From the NCBI GenBank assembly GCA_003313425.1, contig NHZP01000049.1:62001-126000 (forward strand): a DNA stretch of 64,000 nt, read 5' to 3'. The notes beneath the pieces are model-generated. The model made no database searches, had not been told where the DNA came from, and worked only from the letters and a program-made list of their open reading frames with translations. A program made the position numbers and the translations under genes. This document shows, piece after piece, positions 1 through 10,172 of the stretch. Source of the stretch: Pseudopyrenochaeta lycopersici (taxonomy: Eukaryota > Ascomycota > Dothideomycetes > Pleosporales > Pseudopyrenochaetaceae). The number at the start of each line of letters is the position of its first letter. The stretch's first letter is position 1.

Positions 1-402
1 ACTTCTTTTGTAGTTTCCACGTCGATTGTGCTACACTCCAGCATTAACCTGTCTGCATCCTTCTTCGCCGCAATTACTCCATCTTTGCTGTCCAAATACA
101 CCTTCTTCACGTCCTTGCCGGCAGGGACAATAGAGACAATAACTTTAGCATTCTCGGCAGCTTCGCGTGCTGTTGAAACGAATTCGATTGGGCCAAAGGA
201 TGCAAACTCTTTTTGGAAGCGATCGCACGCGGAACGATTTACGTCGTTAATAAAGATCGTCGATTTAGGTGGTGCCTTTCGCCGTATGTTAGATGCCATA
301 GCGTAGCCCATAGCTCCCAGTCCTATGCAAAGATCAGTTGAAAGCTACTCTCCACTGCACCCATCGTGTCTGCATACCAATGAAAGCGTAATTCTCTGCC
401 AT
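1..402 (-). CDS. 6-phosphogluconate/3-hydroxyisobutyrate dehydrogenase-like protein (partial, cut by window edge)
   Basis: N-terminal part of an NAD(P)-dependent beta-hydroxyacid dehydrogenase. Exon 1 is 402-378 and exon 2 runs from 322 off the left edge; the intron is 323-377 (gtatgc...tgcatag). The junction restores the dinucleotide-binding start MAENYAFIGLGAMGYAMA with the family GLGxMGxxMA signature. Downstream residues VIVSIVPAG and MLECSTIDVE also fit the family, which often has a DxSTI/DCST strand. About 115 residues are visible, so the C-terminal dimerisation domain lies outside the window. Family members reduce or oxidise small hydroxyacids; the exact substrate cannot be read here. 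It is transcribed away from the Rossmann-protein gene at 805, with a shared 402-bp upstream region. Confidence 0.8.
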
Positions 403-804
403 CGCAAGATGTCTCAAAATTAGAGTCACTGTATCTCGGTTGTCAGTCTTTGCATCATAGCATACAAAGTCCATGGTGTTTCCATCCTTGTATTCGATTC
501 AATAGTACCCCCTCCTAGTCCGAGAATGTTTGCCGTTGCCCCACATTGCCCCTCACTACCCCGTACATTCCCCCAGAATTTACCCCAGAATTTTACCCCA
601 ACACGCATAATTTGCATACGAATGCAGGCAAAGAAGTTGGGGTAGTTTTGGGTAAGCTTGATATGTATCCTTCCAGAGGCGAAATGTGTTGAGAAAGACG
701 TGAACAGCGTACTGCAACCGAATTCTTCACGCAACTTGCCGTAGCGAACATTCCTTAGCTCGTCTCAATTACACGTCTCATTTTTTCAACAAGCAGCTTT
801 TAAT
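403..804. promoter_or_regulatory. Divergent promoter with TTACCCCA repeats
   Basis: Intergenic sequence between two head-to-head genes (minus gene starting at 402, plus gene at 805). It holds a small run of near-identical CCCCAGAATTTA units at about 571-600, giving exact TTACCCCA at 580-587 and 593-600. A reversed variant TGGGGTAG lies at 638-645. The same octamer recurs in the next divergent promoter (3692-4075). Regulatory function is inferred only. Confidence 0.45.
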
Positions 805-1801
805 ATGCCACCGCTACGTGTCGGCGTGATTGGGCCTGCAGGTTTCGGCGGTTCCTACCTGTGCGTTGAGCTCCTCAATCGCGGACATACTGTAGTTGGC
901 ATATCTCGCAATCCCCAGACCCTTGGAAAGCACGATCGCTATATCCCTAGGCCAGTGGACATCGATTGCATCTCTGTTGACGAGCTAGCGGAGAAGTTCA
1001 ATGATTTAGATGTTCTGGTCAGCGAATATGGCCCACATACTGCTGGGGCTATGGCATTGCTGTACAGTATGTTTACTTCTAATCGATTAGACCAGAATAA
1101 GGACTGACGTGTTGTTAGTGCCATTTATTGAAACAGTTCGGAAATTGATCCTCGCCTATAAACGCTCCTCAGCATCCTACTTCATGTTCGTAGGTGGCGC
1201 TGGCTCCTTGCACGTCCCTAGTACATCAGACTGCTGTGTCGACCACCCTGACTTTTTCCTCGCATACCGACGCGCCATATCCACGTCACTCGCGCATATA
1301 GCGTACATGGAGGAGCGCCTCGGTATCATGGGTACTGCACTCCGCGCGTATCGGGAAGCCCGGCTTGCTAGTGATGCGGGGAAAGGGACGGATGCAGATA
1401 GACAGTTGATCAAGGATTATGAGGGAAATGTTGAGAAGAAAGATGACGCTAGTGATTTTATTAAGGCAGGCCGCACGACGTTTATGTTCTTCGACGGGAA
1501 TGAGTCATTCCGCTGGAGTTTCGTATCACCCTCTGCTCTCTACCGGCCAGGGAAACGTACAGGCAAGTACGAGATTAGTATTGATGAGATGGTTCTGAAA
1601 GGAGAGCAGAAAGCGGGTGAGAGTATCTTTGAGGGACGGATGACAGGAATTAGTGTGGCAGATATGGCGATTGCGATTGCGGATGAGATTGAGCAGCAGA
1701 AGTTGGTGTACAAACATTGGAGTGCATCGGGGGACATCAGTGAGGATGTTCCTGCGCCGGCTTATGTGAAATTAGACTCTGTAGATGGCGGAAGTGCATG
1801 A
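805..1801 (+). CDS. NAD(P)-binding Rossmann-fold protein (NAD(P)H-binding/NmrA-like)
   Basis: Two exons, 805-1066 and 1119-1801, joined across a 52-bp intron (gtatgt...gttgttag), give 314 residues. The N terminus has a classic nucleotide-binding loop, RVGVIGPAGFGGSYL (GxxGxxG) followed by a helix and VVGISRNP, where the Arg suggests NADP(H) preference. A second conserved strand reads FMFVGGAGSLHVP near residue 110. This fits the atypical short-chain dehydrogenase/NAD(P)H-binding families. It could be a reductase or a redox-sensing regulator; no catalytic tyrosine motif was assigned. Its divergent partner is the dehydrogenase at 1-402. Its 3' end lies only 56 bp from the 3' end of the carboxylesterase gene. 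Confidence 0.75.
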
Positions 1802-1857
1802 TTGTGCGAGCAAGGAAGTTGTAATTCGATTGTAGATGGTGTTGACGATTGCCACTG

Positions 1858-3691
1858 TTACCCCTGGAGGAAGTCCAAGAACGCGTTTTGGATCTTGTCA
1901 AAACCCACCAATTCACCCAACTTCAGCACTCTATCCTCTCTCCCAATATCCTCCGGCTTCCCATCCTGTACATATCTGGTTGTGGCCCCCTCACTGCTTG
2001 GTCCATATACCCTTGCCCTCATCTCTTCCCCTTGTACAGGAGGCCAGGGATCTTCCCCATTCACGAAATTAATGAAATCGTCCCCAAATGCCTTTGCCAC
2101 CTTCTTTTGATCCGCGTCCAAGTGCTCGTTATAGTTTTGGAAAAGATACGCTACATCGAGGATATGTCCTGCTTCGCCTTGGAAGAGACCAGGCCAAGGT
2201 ATGCCCTCATTGAAGTGGTAGAGGAAGAGTTTTGAATCTTTTGTATTTGGCCAGCCTCGTGCAAAGGCATAATTGGTAGCATAGAACGAAATCTCGGTCG
2301 CAAAGCGTAGGATGGATTGGAGTGCTTCATCATCAGAGGTTGAAGGAGAGATGTTGTATGACGACAGGAGTTGTGCAGCTACCTCTGGTTGAGAAGAGAG
2401 ACTTTTGTTGATGGAGGCGATAAAACTTTGCGTAATGCCCTCTTTGCGAGCCATGAAGTTCATGTGTGCGTAAATATTTGCCTTGAGATGTGTCAGCGTC
2501 GTCTACAATATGAAAGCGATATCTTCTCCAGGGAAGACATACATCGAGCTTCGAGTCACCCAACATCAACGCACGACACCATTTCCGGCCAGGAATTGGG
2601 AATTCCGGAAGATTGTCCTTATTCGAAACTGTCACGAAATTTGGTAAACTTGGCACAATTTCCCCATCGATAGCGGGAGATAGAGGCGTGCTCATTGAAA
2701 CTTTCTGCCAAAGCTCGTCCACTGGTACGTTGAGAAGTGCTTGTATACGTTCCTCGGGCGACTTGTCCGTAAGATTCAGTGCTTCGATCACTTTCTGATA
2801 TGCCGACTCGGCTATTGAAAGAGGGAGTTGCTTGAACAATAGGAACTGTCCTCCTGTACCTAGACATCTTTTCATCAAAGGCTCCTCTGATAAGAGAAGC
2901 AGAGTTGCGGATACTGAAAGGTTAGCCCTGCATTTTCTTGAAGGAAGAGCAACGTACTAGCACCTGCGCTCTCGCCAACAACAGTGACCTCATCGGGGTC
3001 TCCTCCGAAACTGCCGATGAATTTTTTTATCCACCGCAGCGCCGTACGCTGGTCACGAAGGCCATTGTTGGTTTTGTAGCCAGCTTTTCTCAGCTCTTCT
3101 GAGGTTAGGAATCCGGCAACGCCCAGGCGGTAACTGCATAATTTAGCAATTTTCATCAAAGACCTACTTGGGGATGCTCACTTAATCGTAATACCGATGA
3201 TAGGCTTGCCGTTATCGATCGATTGCTTCACTAATGGGGCAGGGTTATAGTGTGGATACCAATTCGAACCAACAGCGAATCCACCGCCATGTATGAAAAC
3301 ATACACAGGCAGTCTAGTACCGGTATCAACTTCATCATTTTTGCTCAAAGGTAGTGTGATATTCAAATTGAGGCCTTCAAGATCAGAATGCGTTGGGACC
3401 TCTGGTAGTGGTAGGGGCTGTTGTATGAAACCGAATTCGCTGTTGACAGCACCTACTGGCGATACTGGAGGGGGTCTAGTGCCTGTTCAATTGAAGCACT
3501 CTGCGATAATAATGGGCAACTTACCCAAATTTCGAAGCATCAGTTACACCCAAGTCATAGTGGGTTATCAATTCGGCAGCTGCGAGACGGTCCTTAAGGG
3601 AGGCATATTTCAAGCCTAGGAATTGAACTGTCCCATTCACGATATTTCCCTTTATGTCACCCAGGCTCGTATGTCTGATCGTTGCCGACAT
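1858..3691 (-). CDS. Type-B carboxylesterase/lipase family hydrolase
   Basis: Five exons (3691-3525, 3475-3182, 3133-2958, 2913-2543, 2481-1858) with introns of 44-61 bp encode 543 residues, near the usual family length. Visible landmarks are the oxyanion-hole loop VFIHGGGFAVGS, the NYRLGVAGFL strand, the LRDQRTALRWIKKFI helix and the nucleophile elbow GESAGA (Ser near residue 209). A histidine lies in GEAGHILDVAYLF, the position of the catalytic His loop. No signal peptide is seen at MSATIRHTSLG, so it is probably intracellular. Esterases of this type hydrolyse ester or lactone bonds in xenobiotics and secondary metabolites. It is divergent from the metallo-beta-lactamase gene at 4076. At the first intron the acceptor gcactag is needed, because the closer cag puts a stop in frame. 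Confidence 0.88.
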
Positions 3692-4075
3692 GTTGGTTTT
3701 CTACGTCGATGGAAATGACCAAATTACGAAATGATGCCAGAGCAACATGAATTGGAGGAGCTAAAACTACTGAGCGTGGATTTTATCATCAGATTTGAAG
3801 AATGCAAATTTGATTTGACTGGACAAAGTCAGCGAGTGCATTTGCTCCGCAATGGGGGAAACGGATCAAATTCCGTGGGGTGTATAATTACCCCGCTCAT
3901 GGCGTATATGCAGTGGGGCTGTACCTGAGATTATAAACACGATTCTCGCCATGTGGGGTAATGAACATGCCAGGTTTGTCTCACACTCGGACACTCGGCA
4001 TCTTTCAAGTACTAGTATAGCTGGGGGTTAGCTTAAGGTCCTTGTCATTTCGATAACCGCTTACTTGTACTAAGG
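3692..4075. promoter_or_regulatory. Divergent promoter between carboxylesterase and metallo-hydrolase
   Basis: A 384-bp head-to-head intergenic region. It contains TTACCCCG at 3888-3895 and TGGGGTAA (the reverse complement of TTACCCCA) at 3954-3961, plus GTGGGGT near 3876. These match the elements in the 403-804 promoter, which suggests a common regulator for the left-hand gene group. This is inference from sequence similarity only. Confidence 0.4.
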
Positions 4076-5159
4076 ATGAGCGATGCGAGTGTCGGAACAA
4101 GAACTCTTCCACGTAGCGATGGCTTCGTTGAAGTTTTCTTACTTGATGGAGGAAGTTTCATTGCGGACTTAAACAAATTGCATGCGGGTGAAAATGGCAG
4201 ATTTCGCATGTATAATTGGGCTTTCCACATCTCGCATCAGGGAAGACATATTCTCTGGGACCTTGGGTTAGACGAGGTACGTAATAACCCTAGTGAAAAA
4301 AATATTCTTGTCTTGCTAATACCAGATTTAAGGATAGAAGCTGCTATACGCCCTGGGTAAATAAGTACATGCTCGCTGAAATCAACCATGTGGGACCGAG
4401 GAGGACCATAGTCCAACAAATTTCTGAAAGAGGCGTACACGCAAAGCGGATTGATACTATTCTGTTTAGGTAAGTGTGGGTACAATCTCCAGCAGTCTTA
4501 TAATTGAGTCCCTCTAGTCACGCTCATTGGGACCATTCGCGACCCATCAGCAACGAATTTCCGAATGCCAGAGCTTATTTTGGCCCAGGTACACGAGACG
4601 CATGTTCTCCAGGGCACCTAGAAGATCCTGACGTGCAATGGGATGGCCGATTTTTCGACCCCAACAATGCTACTGAGAATTGGTCCGAGCTAGGAGGACC
4701 ATGGCAGGACTTTGGACCATTCGACAAGGCAATGGACTTTTTCGGTGATGGCAGTTTCTGGATTTTCCAGTCGCCGGGTCATATGCCTGGAAACTTGTCG
4801 GCTGCTGCCAGACTGCGGAACGGAGATTGGGTATTGCTCGGCTCTGATTGCTGCCACTCTAGGTTAGTCGGCCATCGAGGCATGGGGTGTTTTCTAACAA
4901 GAATAGGGAGCTGCTTGATGGAAAGCGTGAGATCGCACTGTTCTCCGGAACTATGTCTCTCCATAGTGACCTCATCGCCGCGAAAAATACGATTGCGAAG
5001 ATCCGAATCCTGGAAAAACAACATAACTTCCACGTGGCACTAGCACACGATGCAAGCTGGATGAAAGAAGGAACAGATGACGTACTCATGTCGCTTTTGG
5101 ATAGTTATATGAGAACAGCAATCAAAGAGGGACGGATAGCCAGGGATGAAAGGTCGTAG
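4076..5159 (+). CDS. Metallo-beta-lactamase-fold hydrolase (N-acyl homoserine lactonase-like)
   Basis: Four exons (4076-4276, 4333-4469, 4518-4862, 4907-5159) encode 311 residues. The metal-binding signature HAHWDH (HxHxDH, residues 114-119) is formed across the third splice junction. Further metal-ligand candidates are the His of FQSPGHMPGN, the Asp of LLGSDCCHS and the late His of VALAHD. This arrangement matches the lactonase/glyoxalase II type of metallo-beta-lactamase fold, in which two zinc ions activate water to open an ester or lactone. The substrate is unknown. It shares a divergent promoter with a carboxylesterase and lies upstream of a P450, so the three may act on one oxygenated ester or lactone compound (inference). 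Confidence 0.87.
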
Positions 5160-5884
5160 ATGACATGGAAATTGTTGCCTTTGCGGACTAAGGATGTATG
5201 CGCCAATGCTTTACGCTTTTTGATTGGAATTTGCGCATGCATTGGAAACCATGCTGGGGTCCTAAAGCCAGGAGCGGGCCTATAGCCTAATAAAAGTGAG
5301 AATGAAGTGGGCAACATGGAAACGACAGATCGCCACATGGCATTTCAGCGTATTTTAATCGTGTCACACAGCTTCAAAGCGCGCAGACAAAGGCAAACAA
5401 GTCCTTTTTATCCGCTTCAAGCTTTATATATACGAGAGACACCAGGCAGGATGTTAGAACAAGCGATAGAGTTGCGGTCGTTATGCGGAGAAGCTGGCGC
5501 GCCACAGGCACGAAAACACGTGCCATCCCAATTGGGAAGGTGGATTCCTGCTTCTCGTTTATCTCCTTGTGCGACGGGCGACGATTGCATATGCGCCAAG
5601 GCGACCCAATCCTCTTTCTCGTCCATCCAGGCCGCCAATGACAATATCGCCCAGCGCTAGCTCAGGTGCAATCAGGCGCAAGACTTCCTAGCGCTGACAC
5701 TCCGTCAGCAAAATCAAGACCTTTACCTGTGGCTGCTGACTTCCAACGCGCCACTAACCCGCAAGAGTCGAGGGCCAAGGAAGTATTGTGACTTCAAAAA
5801 TCCCCAACAGCCCATGCTGTCAGTGACGTCCCGGTGGACAACTCGAAACCATTGCGACTTTTTGCCACTTGCTCCAAGTCCACC
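5160..5884. other. Intergenic region upstream of the P450
   Basis: No convincing coding sequence; the longest open frames are in unlikely codon context. It presumably holds the metallo-hydrolase 3' end and the P450 promoter. No exact TTACCCCA element was seen here. Confidence 0.5.
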
Positions 5885-7670
5885 ATGGCGTTGAGCGACT
5901 TACCGTTGACGTCAATTGCCCTCTCGGCCTTTGTCGCCTTGTTCACGTACGGTTTTGTAAGGATGACCAACGAGCGACGCTTTTACAAAGATTTGGTATG
6001 TTGCACCTTGTTCTTTTGCCCATGTATGCGCCGAAACGGACAGGCATGACCACCCAACCATGATCAACACTGATCAATCCAAACGTAGCCAAAACCGCCA
6101 CATAGCTTCTTCTGGGGGCATCTCAAGCTCCTAGGCGAAACTTTCAAGATGGTACCGAATGATGTCCATTATCAGGTGGCAGTTACTACAATCGCCACAA
6201 AGTACAATATGCCACAAGTCTTCTATCTCGACCTTTGGCCGGCAAGCTGCGGACAGGTTGTGGTTACGAACCCAGATGTTGCCCTTCACATGACCGCCAT
6301 CCGGAATCATCCAAAGCATGAAGCTGAGAAGTGGTTCATCGATCCTTTGATTGGCGCAGGCAACATTGTCTCTACGAATGGACCGCGATGGAAATACTTG
6401 CACAAGATGCTAAGCCCAGCTTTTGCCATTACTCACATCAGCAACATGAGGCCTATGGTAGCTGCTGTAAGTCATCGCCGCATTCAGGCCATCATCGAGA
6501 TAAACGCTGACCATGCTGTGTTGTGTTCAGGAAGTAATGAAGTTCCGATCTATCATCTCGGAGAAGGCCCAGTCTGGAGAGATATTCCGGCTTGAAGATC
6601 TGACCCAGCATCTAACTTTTGATGTTATTGGTACAGCTACGTTTGGACGCTCATTGGACGCACAGACTAAAGGCAGCGTCGCTTTACAGCATTTCGAAGA
6701 CATGAGTAGAGCCTTTATGAAGAGTCGAGAATCATTCAATATTGTGCGGAATTTCTTTGTCAACAGGAGGCGCGATGCGTCAAGAAAGAAGCTTGACAAT
6801 GTGATCGCTACACTTGTCAAAGAAAGATTTGTTAAGCTACAGAAAGAGGAGATAGATCTTACTACAAAGCGTGGCCTCGGTATTATGGACCTCATTCTTC
6901 GAGACTACATGGAGCAGTTACCACAATTGCACCAAGGCGAGAAACAAGATCTTGATCCCGAATTTCTCGAGAACGCAATCACACAAGTCAAAACATTACT
7001 CATTGCTGGTACTGGTACAAGTTCTGATACCGTTTGCTTCGCGGCCATGCTGCTGAGCACCCACCCTCATGTTGTTCGGAAGATGCGCGAAGAGCATGAC
7101 CGTGTTTTTGGACCTGGTACGGAAGCAACATACGAAAAACTATGCTCGGACCCTTACAAATTAAACGAACTTGAGTATACGACTAACGTCATTAAAGAGG
7201 TTTTAAGGTTTTATCCTATAGGTAACACCGCTCGCGAAGGAATAGACACTATTAACTTTAATGGTCGGGATTACCCTACAAAAGGTCTTATGCTCTGCCC
7301 TGTCCAGCTCACGATGCATATGAACCCGGAGATTTTTCCAAACGCAAAAGCCTTTGATCCAGACCGGTTCGCTCGTGAAGATTTCCAGCGCCACGCATGG
7401 CGTCCATTTGAGAGAGGCCCTCGAGCTTGCTTAGGACAGCCGCTCGCTATGGATGAGCTGAAGATCACGCTCCTGCTGATCACAAGAGATTTTGACTTCA
7501 CCTGTGCGAATCTTAAGCCGAATAAGACGCCGCGAGTTGAATGGAGTGATCTTGACATGACATTTGGCGACCGAGCGTTTCAGGAGTTTGTCTTTGAGGC
7601 CAAACCACGAGATGGTATGCCAATGACGGTAAAGAAATCTGACTGGACTTCAAAATGCTTTGTCGTCTAG
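5885..7670 (+). CDS. Cytochrome P450 monooxygenase
   Basis: Three exons (5885-5995, 6089-6466, 6531-7670) encode 542 residues. An N-terminal membrane anchor (TSIALSAFVALFTYGFV) is followed by a proline-rich hinge PKPPHSFFWGH formed at the first splice. The I-helix reads LLIAGTGTSSDT, the K-helix ExxR is KEVLRFYP and the haem loop is FERGPRACLGQPLA with Cys463 as thiolate ligand. The start ATG at 5885 has a good context (ccaccATGG); an in-frame ATG at 5834 would add 17 residues and looks less likely. It is an ER-anchored oxygenase. The loop resembles P450s of fungal secondary-metabolite pathways, but substrate and CYP family cannot be set from here. The neighbouring hydrolases suggest a small catabolic or biosynthetic cluster. 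Confidence 0.93.
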
Positions 7671-8060
7671 GAGTTTCAGTTTCCCAAGTAAACAGCGTAT
7701 ACATGCAGCCATAAAAGACAAGCACCAATAGAGCAATATATACTTTTACCAATGCTTGCAATCCTCAACCTCTTTCCTAGGGAGCCTTTCATTCACGCGA
7801 CTCTGCATCTGTCCGCGAACATACAGTAAGAAAAATTCCAGATTAACAAATCATCAAGGTCCGGCGGAAGATCACAAATAGATCTGGGGTGGTCTCAGTG
7901 CTCAAAGAAAATCAGTGTCTCGCACTCAGGTCGCCGCGTTGCGCGCTGTTTCCAACGAACGTTCCCTTTACTTCTCCCCAGTGACTGTCACCTCAACAGA
8001 CACGTCTCTTGCCCCGGCTGGCCTATGTCTCACCTTTGACATCCTAAACGCAACGCCAAC
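7671..8060. other. Intergenic region
   Basis: 3' flank of the P450 and 5' flank of the decayed MYND gene. A 78-codon open frame at 7915-8151 overlaps the start of the pseudogene in another frame and is not thought to be coding. Confidence 0.5.
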
Positions 8061-9330
8061 ATGGGAGCTTGGTTCAGCACGGAGGATACTTTGCCGCTCT
8101 GCGAAACAGTGGAAATACCGTAATGCTCTGCGAGGAGTGTACGACTACTAGCACGATGCGTTGTAGTGGCTGCCAATCAAGCCGGTTTTGCACGAAAGAG
8201 TGCCGAAACCAGGCGTGACCTATGCACAAACTCCTGTGCACGAATTCTAAGAACTTTTAAGCATGCTCCGATGCGAAAAAAAACCGAATAAAAATGCATG
8301 CGAGCTATCTACGCCATCCCCAGGAAATATCTTCTCGCTTCATATGGCTCGAAACGGAGCTCGTGGACCACGATGATGACGAAATACTACAGCTAGAAGT
8401 CCAGAAGGATGCACTTCTTGCTAGCAAGAATGACAAAAAAGATTCCCAGAACTACGTCTTTGTGCGCCAAACTGCATTTGAGCACAACAGGGCGCTCGCT
8501 TGTCAATTGTCGCACATAGTTCACTTTGCCTTCCACGATACTTTCCTCATAGATGTATCTAAACAAGACAAAGGCCATCTGCAAGTTTCAAAATCCTCGT
8601 TCTCCTTATCTACATAACTGTTGTGGCCCAATCCTCGCCTATAGCAATGACCTACTGGAAGGCTTTCACGTGGATCATTTAAATAGCCAAGATCTCCCCC
8701 GTCCGATGCACGTGTCATTGTGAACTGGCTGAATAGCTACCATTTTCGAGGCAATTCTTTAGAGAGATTCCAACAAGAAGTAGGAAATGTGGTTCGTGGG
8801 CATGTGAATTGCTTCAGCGATACGATGGTCGATGGACGCTCCAGATTTCAGCCTGTTGTTGTTCCAGCATACGATTGAATATTTGAAGAGCAAGTTGCAC
8901 CCATCCCGGAATGCGTTAGATTCCCAGTCATGCCTCAGCGCATTCCAGGAAGCTTCGAGCCCTTGGAGCACTGCCCTGCGATCAAGGGACTGAGGGCATA
9001 TGTCAATCAGCCTGCCGCCTACCTTTAACTTGGCTGCGATCCTAATCTGGAAGATGGTTTCTTCAACAGCATTGAGAAACGGGGGCTAGCGGCTTGGAAA
9101 TGGCAAACCAATGTCGGTTCAATCATTGTCATGCGTATATCCAAAAGCCTCTCCTGCCAGAGCATGCACAAGCCCTTGCTAAGTTCTGTCAGTTACACCT
9201 TAGCGATTCCCCTGACAGGAAATGGAATGTATGATCAAGAAACAGATTGTCCTGCGTGAAATAATGACAGCCAGTTTCTTCAAGTACTATGATGGTTGGT
9301 AAGAGCTCCAAACTGGTGAATAGAAATCAG
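8061..9330 (+). pseudogene. Decayed MYND-type zinc-finger protein gene
   Basis: A recognisable but broken gene. Its start reads MGAWFSTEDTLPLCETVEIP (8061-8120). After a frameshift near 8120 a MYND finger follows: CEEC, then CSGCQSSRFCTKECRNQA, an in-frame TGA at 8216-8218 where a Trp is expected, then PMHKLLC. A TAA follows at 8258-8260. Later pieces in shifting frames match the long C-terminal region seen with fungal MYND proteins: RFIWLETEL in 8294-8617, VRGHVNCFSDTM at about 8783-8880 and WKWQTNVGSIIVMR at about 9087-9150. Intact members probably bind proteins through the finger, but their role is unknown. The lesions are dispersed and do not look like C-to-T changes at CpA, so ordinary decay is more likely than RIP. 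Confidence 0.75.
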
Positions 9331-9734
9331 ATGAAATTTCTCCATACCATGTCTAAGCTGATGTTGATATGAGATGGTTATCCTTTCAACGTATATTTCT
9401 TCCAAGATTTGTTCTGAACCCCTCTTCCTGAGGCCACATAGTTTCATAATCTCAAAGAGATATATTGGGTCAATATCTCGCGGATGGCAGTCATTTTTGA
9501 AATTGATTCCCGCGCTTTAGAGAGCCACCGATCATATTTCCGAGTTCTACCCTTAAATGAAGTCAGGAAAGTCGTAGCAGAGCAGATCAGTCAAGTCAAC
9601 CCAATCTCAAGCTGGAGTTGGTGAAATGGCAACAAGCCCAAAAGCTTGGTTTTTGATTAGATATTGTGCACAAGCAAATTTTGACACTCGGTCCATCTGA
9701 CTGTAACATGCACTCGCTAATAGCATAAAGGTTG
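9331..9734. other. Intergenic region between MYND pseudogene and ABM gene
   Basis: No coding signal recognised. It contains the 3' flanks of the pseudogene and of the converging ABM-domain gene. Confidence 0.5.
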
Positions 9735-10172
9735 CTATAGCTTGCTAGCGTAACCTCCAGCCTCTTTTGTGAACATGACCTTCATCGGTGTAGCAAGCAG
9801 ATCCTCCTGCTTCAGCGTGCGTCCCATGCTCTTAAAGTCCTCATTCTTTGCGTGCGCCGCAAGGGCAGCTTTATCTTTGTATCTGCTCATTGTCAGTGCA
9901 CATCACTTGAGATAAAAACCGAATATGTTCAAGACTAGTGCTTACGTCTCTAACATAATAAATGTAGGTGCATCCCCCGACGTCTCCCGCTGTAGGTGAT
10001 ACCGAAGAACGCCAGGCTCGTTAGCCTTCACAGCTTTTGCGGCAGTGGCAAGTAACTCCCCAAGCTAAATCGATGTTAGTATATCCATTAAATGTGCACA
10101 GCTGAGGCGTACTCTGTCTGCTTTGCCTGGTTTTGGTGTAAGAATTGCGATGACATCAATAGGGCCGGACAT
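9735..10172 (-). CDS. Antibiotic biosynthesis monooxygenase (ABM) domain protein
   Basis: A small three-exon gene (10172-10113, 10064-9946, 9882-9735) encoding 108 residues, about the usual size of a stand-alone ABM domain. The start MSGPIDVIAILTPKPGKADR and the segment LGELLATAAKAVKANEPGVL show the beta-strand/helix pattern of the dimeric alpha/beta-barrel fold. EPGVLRYHL, TFIMLETYKDKAALAAH and a helix ending FKSMG complete it. Members are cofactor-free oxygenases, quinol oxidases or dimeric accessory proteins, often in polyketide or aromatic pathways. Both introns are short (48 and 63 bp) with good splice sites. It lies about 2 kb beyond the P450, so it may belong to the same metabolic group, although a pseudogene lies between. 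Confidence 0.8.

Noticed and set aside
3471..3490. Alternative first-intron acceptor (cag at 3483-3485) in the carboxylesterase
   Set aside because: It places a TAG directly in frame; the acceptor at 3476 keeps the frame and the exon sum divisible by three.
5307..5660. 117-codon plus-strand open frame between the metallo-hydrolase and the P450
   Set aside because: No domain, implausible composition, overlapped by an antisense frame of similar length; treated as promoter sequence.
8061..9330. RIP as the cause of the MYND gene decay
   Set aside because: The visible Trp-to-stop change is TGG to TGA in a context that is not CpA on the other strand, and frameshifts, which RIP does not cause, are present.
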